The position numbers and the translations under genes are program-made. Shown here piece after piece: positions 1 to 6,225 of a stretch of 18,580 nt of DNA; the stretch's first letter is position 1, and every line of letters starts with the position of its first letter. A model generated the notes under the pieces. The model saw nothing but the letters and a program-made list of their open reading frames with translations. It ran no database searches and was not told the origin of the DNA. Source of the DNA: Pseudomonadota bacterium (GTDB lineage Bacteria; Pseudomonadota; Gammaproteobacteria; Burkholderiales; Thiobacillaceae); the NCBI GenBank assembly GCA_021791235.1, contig JAJYXA010000224.1, positions 1 to 18,580 of the forward strand, given 5' to 3'.

Positions 1-279
1 ATTGACCCAGCCCATGAAGCCGGGATGGGCATTGCCCGCGGCATAGGGAAGGATGTCGTCGATGAAGCGCCGATGCAGCGCGGCGAGTTCGCTGGGAGCC
101 GTCGGCAAGGGCTCATGAAAACCGTCCCTGACCGTCTGCGGGATCGGCTGCCAGACCGGGCGCTGGCGCAGGTGCTCGAGGTAGTCGAACATGTCGTCGA
201 GCATGACGTGGCCCTGCGCGCGCAGGGCCTGCCAGTCCTCGGGATCGAGCGTCGCGCGCAGCTTCATATCGTCACTCAT
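1..279 (-). CDS. PLP-dependent (group II) amino acid decarboxylase, N-terminal fragment
   Basis: Only the first 93 codons lie in the window; the gene continues past position 1. The fragment reads MSDDMKLRATLDPEDW and ends near PYAAGNAHPGFMGWVN. The HP-x-F-MGW element and the preceding segment resemble the N-terminal part of group II pyridoxal-phosphate decarboxylases (aromatic-L-amino-acid/DOPA decarboxylase type, usually about 470-500 residues), where this stretch lines the substrate pocket. The PLP lysine would lie outside the window, so activity and substrate cannot be judged. The ATG at 279 is chosen because it follows the stop of the upstream oxidoreductase by only 12 bases, suggesting one minus-strand transcript; a second ATG at 267 is possible. 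The Shine-Dalgarno is weak. Confidence 0.75.
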   Translation of the reverse strand, partial: MSDDMKLRATLDPEDWQALRAQGHVMLDDMFDYLEHLRQRPVWQPIPQTVRDGFHEPLPTAPSELAALHRRFIDDILPYAAGNAHPGFMGWVN

Positions 280-291
280 GATGGCCGGGGC

Positions 292-1275
292 TCAAGCGCG
301 AACCTGCAGCACGATCTTGCCGATGTGCCGGCTGCTCTCCATCAGCCGATGCGCCTCGCCCGCCTGCCCGATGGGATACGCGGCGAACAAATGGGTCTGC
401 AATTTTCCCGCGGCCAGCGCCGGCCAGATCTCGGCCCGCAGCGCGTCGCGGATCGCCGCCTTCTCGGCCACGGTGCGCGGACGCATGGTCGAGCCGGCGA
501 GGGTCAGGCGCTTCGTCATCACCGGCAGGAAATCGAATTCGGTCTTGCTGCCCGCGAGGAAGGCGATCATCACCAGCCGGCCGTCGCGGCGCAACAGCCC
601 GACGTTCTTCTGCAGATAGCTGCCGCCGACCATGTCGAGCACGACATCGACGCCTTCGCCGCCGGTGGCCGCCTTGACCGCCTCGACGAAATCGCCGCTG
701 CGGTAATTGATCGCGGTGTCGGCGCCGAAGGCTCTGCAGAACTCGGCCTTCTCTTCGCTGCCGACGGTGACGATCACCTCGGCGCCGACGTGGTTGGCGA
801 GCCCGATCGCGGTGAGCCCGATGCCGCTCGAGCCGCCATGGACCAGGAGCCGCTCGCCGGCCTTCAAGCGGCCGATGTCGATCAGATTGGCCCAGACGGT
901 AAACCACGTCTCGGGCAAGCTGGCGGCCTCGGCCAGGCTCATGCCCTCGGGAACGGGCAGCGCGTGCGCCGCGGGCGTCACGCAATACTCGGCGTAGCCG
1001 CCGCCCGGGACCAGCGCGGTGACCCGATCATCGACCCGCCATTCGCCGACGCCCGCGCCCAGCGCCGCGACCCGCCCGGCCACCTCCAGCCCGAGGATCG
1101 GCGAGGCGCCCGGCGGCGGCGGGTATTTGCCGGCACGCTGCGCCACGTCGGGCCGGTTGACCCCCGCGTAATGAACCTCGATCAGGATATCTCCCGGACC
1201 GGGGACCGGCGCTTCGCACTCGCCCAGGGCCATCGATTCGGGCGTGCCCGCGCTGCCATAGCTCACATATTTCAT
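292..1275 (-). CDS. NAD(P)H:quinone oxidoreductase, PIG3/zinc-binding dehydrogenase family
   Basis: A 327-residue medium-chain dehydrogenase/reductase, the usual length for the PIG3-type quinone oxidoreductase family, which reduces quinones or activated alkenes with NAD(P)H in the cytoplasm. Visible features are the N-terminal GroES-like catalytic domain (about residues 1-120, with HYAGVNRPDVAQRAGKYPPP), then a Rossmann domain with the nucleotide-binding loop HGGSSGIG at residues 146-153 and the AINYR segment typical of the family. No structural zinc-binding cysteine cluster is seen, as expected for the quinone reductase branch. The ATG start has a good Shine-Dalgarno (GAGGAAG, 7 bases upstream). 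It is separated from the nitroreductase gene upstream by 174 bases of palindromic repeat and precedes the decarboxylase by 12 bases. The physiological substrate is unknown. Confidence 0.88.
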   Translation of the reverse strand: MKYVSYGSAGTPESMALGECEAPVPGPGDILIEVHYAGVNRPDVAQRAGKYPPPPGASPILGLEVAGRVAALGAGVGEWRVDDRVTALVPGGGYAEYCVTPAAHALPVPEGMSLAEAASLPETWFTVWANLIDIGRLKAGERLLVHGGSSGIGLTAIGLANHVGAEVIVTVGSEEKAEFCRAFGADTAINYRSGDFVEAVKAATGGEGVDVVLDMVGGSYLQKNVGLLRRDGRLVMIAFLAGSKTEFDFLPVMTKRLTLAGSTMRPRTVAEKAAIRDALRAEIWPALAAGKLQTHLFAAYPIGQAGEAHRLMESSRHIGKIVLQVRA

Positions 1276-1295
1276 CGTCCGGCTTCCTCGTTCAA

Positions 1296-1433
1296 GATTG
1301 CTTCGCCTTCAGCGCGCAGAAACGACCCATTCTGTCGTTGCGAGGCCCGCAGGGCCGCGGCAAACCAGGATCGCCGCGCTGCCGTCCCACGGGAATTCCC
1401 ACGGCCGTCACTGCGAGGCCGCAGGCCGTGGCC
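1296..1433. repeat. Palindromic dispersed repeat (REP-like), three arms
   Basis: The 174 bases between two minus-strand genes hold one left-handed arm (1296-1326, GATTGCTTCGCCTTC... ending AACGAC) and two right-handed arms, at 1334-1363 (GTCGTTGCGAGGCCCGCAGG) and 1406-1433 (CGTCACTGCGAGGCCGCAGG). The first and second arms are inverted relative to each other and can pair; the second and third are direct copies. The same element, with the same inversion, recurs at 17513-17577. The core TTGCGAG...GCAA resembles a short repeat family scattered through intergenic DNA of many proteobacteria. It may act as a processing or attenuation hairpin in the mRNA. Confidence 0.6.
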
Positions 1434-1449
1434 GTCGCGATGGCGCCGG

Positions 1450-2034
1450 TCACTCGATGCGGCAGGCTTCGGCAAACGTCAGGCGGGGATTGCGCGGGAA
1501 CAGCTTGGCGGCGTCGCCGTAACCCAGATTGCAGACGAAATTGGCTTTGACCGTGCTGTCCTTGAAGAACGCGGCGTTGATCTTGTCGGCGTCGAAACCC
1601 GACATCGGCCCGCAATCGAGGCCCAGCGCCCGCGCCGCCAGGATCAGGTAGGCGCCTTGCAGGCTGCTGTTGCGAAAGGCGGTGGCATCGATCAGCGCCT
1701 GATTGCCGACGAACCAGGAACGCGCGTCCGCCTGCGGGAACAAGACCGGCAATTTTTCGTAGAAGGCGCCGTCCATGGCGACGATCACGGTGACCGGCGC
1801 GGCCCGGGTCTTGTCCTGGTTGCCCGGCGCCATGCACGGCAGCAGGCGTTCCTTGGCCGCGCGCGACTTGACGAAGACGATGCGGGCGGGCGAGCCGTTG
1901 GCGGCGGTCGGCCCCCACTTCATGCACTCGTAGAGCTCATGGAGCAGCTCGTCGGAAACCGGGCGATCCTGCCAGACGTTGTGGGTCCGCGCGGCGGCAA
2001 AGAGCTGATCGAGCGCGGCTTGGTCGAGTTTCAT
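1450..2034 (-). CDS. Malonic semialdehyde reductase-like nitroreductase (RutE/HadB family)
   Basis: A 194-residue protein matching the short RutE/HadB branch of the FMN-dependent nitroreductase fold (family length about 196). Members of this branch reduce malonic semialdehyde to 3-hydroxypropionate or act as general NAD(P)H nitroreductases. Visible signatures are [20 protein letters not shown] at the N-terminus, the [17 protein letters not shown] flavin-binding segment (about residues 39-55) and the [18 protein letters not shown] segment (about 140-157), which is characteristic of RutE. No other rut genes are present, so a role in pyrimidine breakdown is not supported by context. The ATG at 2034 has an AGGAA Shine-Dalgarno five bases upstream. 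The gene is divergent from the MaoC-Pta gene, 54 bases away, with a shared symmetric -10 region. Confidence 0.85.
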   Translation of the reverse strand: MKLDQAALDQLFAAARTHNVWQDRPVSDELLHELYECMKWGPTAANGSPARIVFVKSRAAKERLLPCMAPGNQDKTRAAPVTVIVAMDGAFYEKLPVLFPQADARSWFVGNQALIDATAFRNSSLQGAYLILAARALGLDCGPMSGFDADKINAAFFKDSTVKANFVCNLGYGDAAKLFPRNPRLTFAEACRIE

Positions 2035-2063
2035 GGGCGTTTCCTGATGAAGACGAGAGGCGC

Positions 2064-2071
2064 ATTATAAT
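2064..2071. promoter_or_regulatory. Symmetric -10 element for divergent promoters
   Basis: ATTATAAT is its own reverse complement. It gives a perfect TATAAT at 2066-2071 on the plus strand (toward the MaoC-Pta gene) and another at 2069-2064 on the minus strand (toward the nitroreductase). No strong -35 is visible for either: TTCCTG at 2041-2046 is the best on the plus strand, with a long 19-base spacer. Transcription from the plus element would start near 2078, just before the AGGAG at 2079-2083. Confidence 0.55.
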
Positions 2072-2088
2072 TGGCTTTAGGAGCCGAC

Positions 2089-3486
2089 ATGAGCCAAGAC
2101 ACCATTCAGAACCGTACCTACGACGAGATCCAGGTCGGCGACAGCGCCACGCTGGTGCGCACCCTGCGCGCCGAGGACATCCAGTTGTTCGCGATCATGT
2201 CCGGCGACGTCAATCCCGCCCACGTCGATCCCGAATACGCGCGTTCGTCGATGTTCCGCGAAGTGATCGCCCACGGCATGTGGGGCGGCGCGCTGATCTC
2301 GACCGTGCTGGGCACCCAGTTTCCCGGCCCGGGCACCATCTACATCGACCAGACCCTGCACTTCTCGCGGCCGGTGGCGCTGGGCGACACCATCACCGTC
2401 ACCCTCACCTGCCAGAAGAAGTTCGATCACAATCACCACATCGTCTTCGACTGTCTGTGCGCCAATCAGGAGGGTCTCAAGGTGATCGGCGGCACCGCCG
2501 AAGTGCTGGCGCCGACCGAGAAGATCAAGCGCGCGCGCATGACCATGCCGGGGTTTACGATCAGCGACCGGCAGGCCCGCTACGACCACCTGCTGGCCAT
2601 GACCCGCGGCCTCGCGCCGATCGCCATGGCCGTGGTCCATCCCTGCGACGGCGAGTCCCTGAAGGGCGCGCTGATGGCGCGGGACGCCGGTCTGATATTG
2701 CCGACCCTGGTCGGTCCGGAAGAGAAGCTGCGCCCGCTGGCCGAGCAGATCGGCGTCTCCCTCGACGGCTGCCGCATCATCGACGTGCCGCACAGCCACG
2801 CCGCGGCCGAGGTCGCGGTGAGGATGGCGCGCAACTTCGAGGTCGAGGCGCTGATGAAGGGCTCCTTGCACACCGACGAACTGATGGAGGCGGTGGTCAA
2901 TAAGGAGACCGGGTTGCGCACCCATCGCCGCATCAGCCACGTGTTCCTGATGGATGTGCCGACCTATCCGCGGCCGCTGTTGATCACCGATGCCGCGGTG
3001 AATGTCGAACCGTCGCTGGAGGACAAGGTCGACATCGTGCAAAACGCCATCGACCTGGCACGGATGATCGGCATTGCCGAGCCCAAGGTGGCGATCCTGG
3101 CGGCGGTGGAAATGGTCAATCCCAAGATGCGCGCCACGCTCGACGCCGCGGCACTGTGCAAGATGGCCGACCGCGGCCAGATCACCGGCGGCCTGCTCGA
3201 CGGCCCGCTGGCCTTCGACAACGCGGTGTCGCTCATCGCCGCCAAGACCAAGGGCATCCGCTCGATGGTGGCGGGCCAGGCCGACGTCCTGGTGGTGCCG
3301 GACATCGAATCGGGCAACATGCTGGCCAAGCAGCTCGAATATCTGGCCGACGCGCTCTCCGCCGGCATCGTCCTGGGCGCCCGCGTGCCGATCGTGCTCA
3401 CCAGCCGCGCCGACTCGGCCGAGACGCGCACCGCCTCGACCGCCATCGCCGTGGTCATCGCCCACGCCAAGCGCAAACAGACGTGA
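2089..3486 (+). CDS. Bifunctional MaoC-like enoyl-CoA hydratase / phosphate acetyltransferase
   Basis: A 465-residue fusion. Residues about 10-150 form a MaoC hotdog domain with the (R)-hydratase catalytic pair in SGDVNPAHVDPEY (Asp40, His45) and AHGMWGG following. Residues about 165-465 form a phosphate acetyl/butyryltransferase domain (ALMARDAGLILPTLVG, TGGLLDGPLAFDNAVS, PDIESGNMLAKQLEYL), which exchanges CoA and phosphate on an acyl group. The length fits the known fused family. The ATG at 2089 is preferred over the in-frame TTG at 2071, because AGGAG at 2079-2083 lies five bases before it. The pairing with ackA downstream gives acyl-CoA to acyl phosphate to acid plus ATP; the hydratase half suggests that C4 or hydroxyacyl substrates may also be handled (inference). 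A DUF4143 ATPase gene now separates the two partners. Confidence 0.9.
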   Translation: MSQDTIQNRTYDEIQVGDSATLVRTLRAEDIQLFAIMSGDVNPAHVDPEYARSSMFREVIAHGMWGGALISTVLGTQFPGPGTIYIDQTLHFSRPVALGDTITVTLTCQKKFDHNHHIVFDCLCANQEGLKVIGGTAEVLAPTEKIKRARMTMPGFTISDRQARYDHLLAMTRGLAPIAMAVVHPCDGESLKGALMARDAGLILPTLVGPEEKLRPLAEQIGVSLDGCRIIDVPHSHAAAEVAVRMARNFEVEALMKGSLHTDELMEAVVNKETGLRTHRRISHVFLMDVPTYPRPLLITDAAVNVEPSLEDKVDIVQNAIDLARMIGIAEPKVAILAAVEMVNPKMRATLDAAALCKMADRGQITGGLLDGPLAFDNAVSLIAAKTKGIRSMVAGQADVLVVPDIESGNMLAKQLEYLADALSAGIVLGARVPIVLTSRADSAETRTASTAIAVVIAHAKRKQT

Positions 3487-3530
3487 GCGAAGTGTGGACC
3501 TGCCGTGGTCTCCGTTATGCTTCGTCGCTC

Positions 3531-3556
3531 GACCGGCGGAGGGGGCAACGCCGGTC
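3531..3556 (+). terminator. Hairpin after the MaoC-Pta gene, possible terminator or attenuator
   Basis: GACCGGCG (3531-3538) pairs perfectly with CGCCGGTC (3549-3556) across a 10-base purine-rich loop, 45 bases after the MaoC-Pta stop. There is no run of T directly behind it (CGCAGGAAAATTG), so it is not a canonical intrinsic terminator. It may instead reduce read-through or protect the mRNA 3' end. Confidence 0.35.
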
Positions 3557-3570
3557 CGCAGGAAAATTGT

Positions 3571-3610
3571 TTGAAATTTCGGAGTTCAATGCCGATTTAT
3601 CTAATATAAT
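3571..3610 (+). promoter_or_regulatory. Candidate promoter of the DUF4143 ATPase, with small palindrome
   Basis: A perfect TATAAT at 3605-3610 ends six bases before the ATG at 3617, so a transcript from it would start at or next to the start codon. No good -35 is seen at 17 bases. Just upstream, TTGAA (3571-3575) and TTCAA (3585-3589) form an inverted repeat that could be an operator. The stretch is clearly AT-richer than its surroundings. Confidence 0.4.
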
Positions 3611-3616
3611 TTTCGG

Positions 3617-4846
3617 ATGATACTTCGAACGCGCCATCTGGAATCGATCAAGCAGAAGCTCGCCAATTTTCCGGTGGTTGCCATTCTGGGCGCGAGGCAA
3701 GTCGGCAAAACCACGCTTGCCGCACAGTTGGAAGCCGACTGGCCCGGGCCCAAACGACGCTTCGATCTCGAGGATCCGGATGACCAGGCGCGGCTTGCCG
3801 ACCCGGCATTTGTCCTGCGGGAATTGAAGGGTTTGGTGGTGATCGATGAAATTCAACTGCGCCCGGATATTTTTCCCCTGCTCCGGGTACTGGCGGATCG
3901 CCCCGGCACTCCGGCACGGTTTTTGATCCTGGGCAGCGCAGCGCCGGAATTGCTTAAGGCAACCGCCGAGAGCCTGGCCGGCAGGGTGGCGTTCCACGAG
4001 TTGGACGGGCTGGCGCTGGACGAAATTGCGTCGTCCGCTGTTACGCCTGATTGGCTGGATACTCGCTGGCTGTGCGGTGGTTTTCCGCGCGCCTTGCTGG
4101 TGTCCGATATCGAGCAAAGCCGCGAGTGGCGCGAAGCATTCATCCGCACTTACCTCGAGCGCGATTTGCCACAACTGGGTATTCATCTGCCGGCGCTGAC
4201 GCTGCGTCGCTTCTGGACCATGCTGGCGCACTACCACGGACAAACATGGAATGGTAGTGAATTGGCCCGGTCGCTCGGTGTGAGCGATAAAACGGTGTCA
4301 CGTTATCTGGACATACTGGAAGGGACCTACATGGCGTTTCGCCTGATGCCCTGGCATGCCAACGTGGGCAAGCGCGAGGTCAAGGCCCCCAAGGTATATG
4401 TAGCGGATACCGGCTTGCTGCATAGCTTGCTCGGCGTCGGCGGACTGGACGGTCTGCTGGCGCATCCGAAATGCGGCGCCTCTTGGGAAGGATTCATTTT
4501 GCGCGAGATCATCCGCCGCCTCGGAGCAAAACGCGGCGAAGCATTTTTTTGGGGAGTGCATGCCGGCGCAGAACTGGATCTTTTGATTCTGCAGGAAGGT
4601 TGCCGTCTGGGTTTCGAAATCAAGTTGACGCGCTCGCCACGAGTGACAGCCGCGATGCGCTCTGCAATGGAAACCTTGGGGCTGGATCATCTGTACGTGA
4701 TGTGTCACGGTGAAGGCGAGCCGTGGTCCCTGGCGGCGGGCGTAAGCGCCGTTCCGGCGGCTTGCCTGGCTTCCGAGCAATGGCAGCCGAAAGCGTTCGA
4801 TCGAACTGCCGGACCGCAGCGCAAAGAGCAAGGGAAAACCGTATGA
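3617..4846 (+). CDS. ATP-binding protein with AAA_14 and DUF4143 domains
   Basis: A 409-residue P-loop ATPase. Walker A is GARQVGKTT (residues 25-33) and Walker B LVVIDEIQ (73-80), both typical of the AAA_14 family. A winged-helix-like segment follows (SELARSLGVSDKTVSRYLD, about 214-232), and then a DUF4143 C-terminal region with spaced acidic residues and a lysine (E291, D321, E334-I-K336) that recall the PD-(D/E)xK nuclease fold. The cellular role of this widespread family is not established; members are common in accessory DNA. No Shine-Dalgarno precedes the ATG. Codon wobble is visibly richer in A and T than in the flanking metabolic genes, which suggests transfer. It sits between pta and ackA, and its last 4 bases overlap the ackA start (ATGA), so its tail covers the ackA ribosome binding site. 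Confidence 0.85.
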   Translation: MILRTRHLESIKQKLANFPVVAILGARQVGKTTLAAQLEADWPGPKRRFDLEDPDDQARLADPAFVLRELKGLVVIDEIQLRPDIFPLLRVLADRPGTPARFLILGSAAPELLKATAESLAGRVAFHELDGLALDEIASSAVTPDWLDTRWLCGGFPRALLVSDIEQSREWREAFIRTYLERDLPQLGIHLPALTLRRFWTMLAHYHGQTWNGSELARSLGVSDKTVSRYLDILEGTYMAFRLMPWHANVGKREVKAPKVYVADTGLLHSLLGVGGLDGLLAHPKCGASWEGFILREIIRRLGAKRGEAFFWGVHAGAELDLLILQEGCRLGFEIKLTRSPRVTAAMRSAMETLGLDHLYVMCHGEGEPWSLAAGVSAVPAACLASEQWQPKAFDRTAGPQRKEQGKTV

Positions 4847-6042
4847 GCAACGCGCTGCTGGTGTTGAACGCCGGTTCGTCCTCGATCAAGTTCGCGCTGT
4901 TTCCGCTGGCGGCGGAAATCGTTCGGCGCCCGGCCCTGTCCGGCCAGATCGACGGCATCGGCGAGGGCATCGGCGCCGGACCGGGCGCTGCGCTGACCGC
5001 CGTCGACGGCGGCGGCCAGGCGGTCGCGCACCGGCCGCTTTCCGACTGTCACGACCATCATCGGGCGATCGCCCTCCTGTTCCAGTGGCTGGACCAGCAC
5101 GGCGCCCATGACGTGGCCGCGGTCGGGCACCGCGTGGTGCACGGCGGCGTCGATTACCACGAGCCGCTGTTGATCGACGACGCCAGCCTCGCAGCCCTCG
5201 CCCGATTGATTCCCTTAGCACCCCTGCAACAGCCGCACAACCTGGAGGCCATCCGCGCGCTGCGGCGGTTGCGACCGGACTTGCCGCAGGTGGCCTGCTT
5301 CGACACCGCCTTCCATCGCAGCCAGCCGCCGCTGGCGCAGGCTTTCGCGCTGCCGCGGGCGATCAGCGCGCAGGGCATCCGCCGCTACGGCTTCCACGGC
5401 CTGTCCTACGAATACATCGCCCAGATCCTGCCCGAGCATATGGGCGAGCGCGCCGACAGCCGCGTCGTCGTCGCTCATCTGGGCAACGGCGCCAGCATGT
5501 GCGCGATGAAAGAGCGCAAGAGCACGGCCACGACCATGGGCTTCACCGCCCTGGACGGCCTGATGATGGGTACGCGCTGCGGCAACCTGGATCCGGGCGT
5601 GCTGCTCTACCTGATGGAACAGCAGGGCATGGATGCCGGTTCGCTCAGCCGCTTGCTCTATCACCAGTCGGGCCTGCTGGGCGTCTCGGGCATCTCGCAG
5701 GACATGCGGGAACTGCTGGCCTCGGACCAGGCGGCCGCAAAGGAAGCGGTCGATCTGTTCTGCTACCGCATCGCGCGCGAACTGGGCTCGCTCGCCGCCG
5801 CCCTGGGTGGGCTCGATGCCCTGGTATTCACCGGCGGCATCGGCGAGCACGCCGCCCCGGTGCGCGAGGCGGTCTGCGCGGATGCGCGCTGGCTGGGCGT
5901 CAAGATCGACACGGCGGCAAATTCGGCTGATGCCGCGCGCATTTCTGCCGCCGGCAGCGGCATCGAGGTGCTGGTATTGCCGACCAATGAAGAATGGATG
6001 GTCGCGCGCCACACCGCGCGCCGCATCGGGCAGCTTCAATAG
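4843..6042 (+). CDS. ackA: Acetate kinase (acetate/propionate kinase family)
   Basis: A 399-residue cytoplasmic kinase that interconverts acetate plus ATP with acetyl phosphate plus ADP. Family signatures are clear: VLNAGSSSIKF (residues 7-17, with Asn9), GHRVVHGG (Arg97), FDTAFH (Asp154), RYGFHGLS (His185), LGNGAS (213-218), MMGTRCGNLDPG (Arg245), FTGGIGEH and the C-terminal LPTNEEWMVA. In the signature most acetate kinases read GFHG-(T/L)-SH; here the second His is Tyr189. GDxDP is GNLDP. Both changes may alter acyl preference (inference). The ATG at 4843 has AAGGGAAA upstream inside the ATPase gene and overlaps that gene's stop (ATGA), so translation is probably coupled. The MaoC-Pta gene upstream is its natural pathway partner. 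Confidence 0.94.
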   Translation: MSNALLVLNAGSSSIKFALFPLAAEIVRRPALSGQIDGIGEGIGAGPGAALTAVDGGGQAVAHRPLSDCHDHHRAIALLFQWLDQHGAHDVAAVGHRVVHGGVDYHEPLLIDDASLAALARLIPLAPLQQPHNLEAIRALRRLRPDLPQVACFDTAFHRSQPPLAQAFALPRAISAQGIRRYGFHGLSYEYIAQILPEHMGERADSRVVVAHLGNGASMCAMKERKSTATTMGFTALDGLMMGTRCGNLDPGVLLYLMEQQGMDAGSLSRLLYHQSGLLGVSGISQDMRELLASDQAAAKEAVDLFCYRIARELGSLAAALGGLDALVFTGGIGEHAAPVREAVCADARWLGVKIDTAANSADAARISAAGSGIEVLVLPTNEEWMVARHTARRIGQLQ

Positions 6043-6075
6043 ACTGAATTTTCGCGGCTTTTCATCGCCGCCAAC

Positions 6076-6122
6076 CTACTATATATAGTGGCATGCCGCT
6101 TGCTATGCTACTAGAGAATTCC
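6076..6122. promoter_or_regulatory. NrdR box pair upstream of nrdJ
   Basis: A perfect 12-base palindrome ACTATATATAGT (6078-6089, within CTACTATATATAGTGG) matches the NrdR box consensus closely. A degenerate second copy, TACTAGAGAATTCC (6109-6122), starts exactly 32 bases after the equivalent point of box 1. Paired NrdR boxes about three helical turns apart are the established arrangement. A possible -10 TATGCT (6104-6109) lies between them, so binding would block RNA polymerase. NrdR is a zinc/ATP-cone repressor that senses dATP. Confidence 0.75.
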
Positions 6123-6141
6123 CCAATACTTTGTTTTTAAA

Positions 6142-6165
6142 GGAACGTGGAATTTTCCACTTTCC
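6142..6165. promoter_or_regulatory. 24-bp near-perfect palindrome in the nrdJ leader
   Basis: Two 11-base arms (GGAACGTGGAA and TTCCACTTTCC) match at 10 of 11 positions around a central TT. A two-base loop is too tight for a good RNA hairpin, which favours a protein-binding site on DNA. It lies 60 bases before the nrdJ start codon, downstream of the NrdR boxes. No regulator is recognised for it. Confidence 0.45.
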
Positions 6166-6225
6166 ATGACTTGGCGCCGGAGGTATCCTTGCTCCGCTCG
6201 AACCACCTCTCCTCGGGAAAAAACC

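Noticed and set aside
25..2070. Long plus-strand open frame (about 680 codons) opposite the decarboxylase, oxidoreductase and nitroreductase genes
   Set aside because: Its translation is arginine-, glycine- and histidine-rich with no domain, and it is antisense to three well-recognised genes. High GC makes such open frames common.
6054..6071. GCGGC/GCCGC hairpin after ackA
   Set aside because: Only a five-base stem with an eight-base loop and no T-run, too weak to call a terminator.
6166..6225. Upstream in-frame start for nrdJ ([14 protein letters not shown])
   Set aside because: It lacks a ribosome binding site, overlaps the edge of a palindrome, and its 20 residues do not resemble an NrdJ N-terminus. 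The ATG at 6226 is the better choice.
6043..6225. Possible cobalamin riboswitch before the B12-dependent reductase
   Set aside because: The leader is too short and I could not find a B12-box-like sequence. NrdR control explains the region better.
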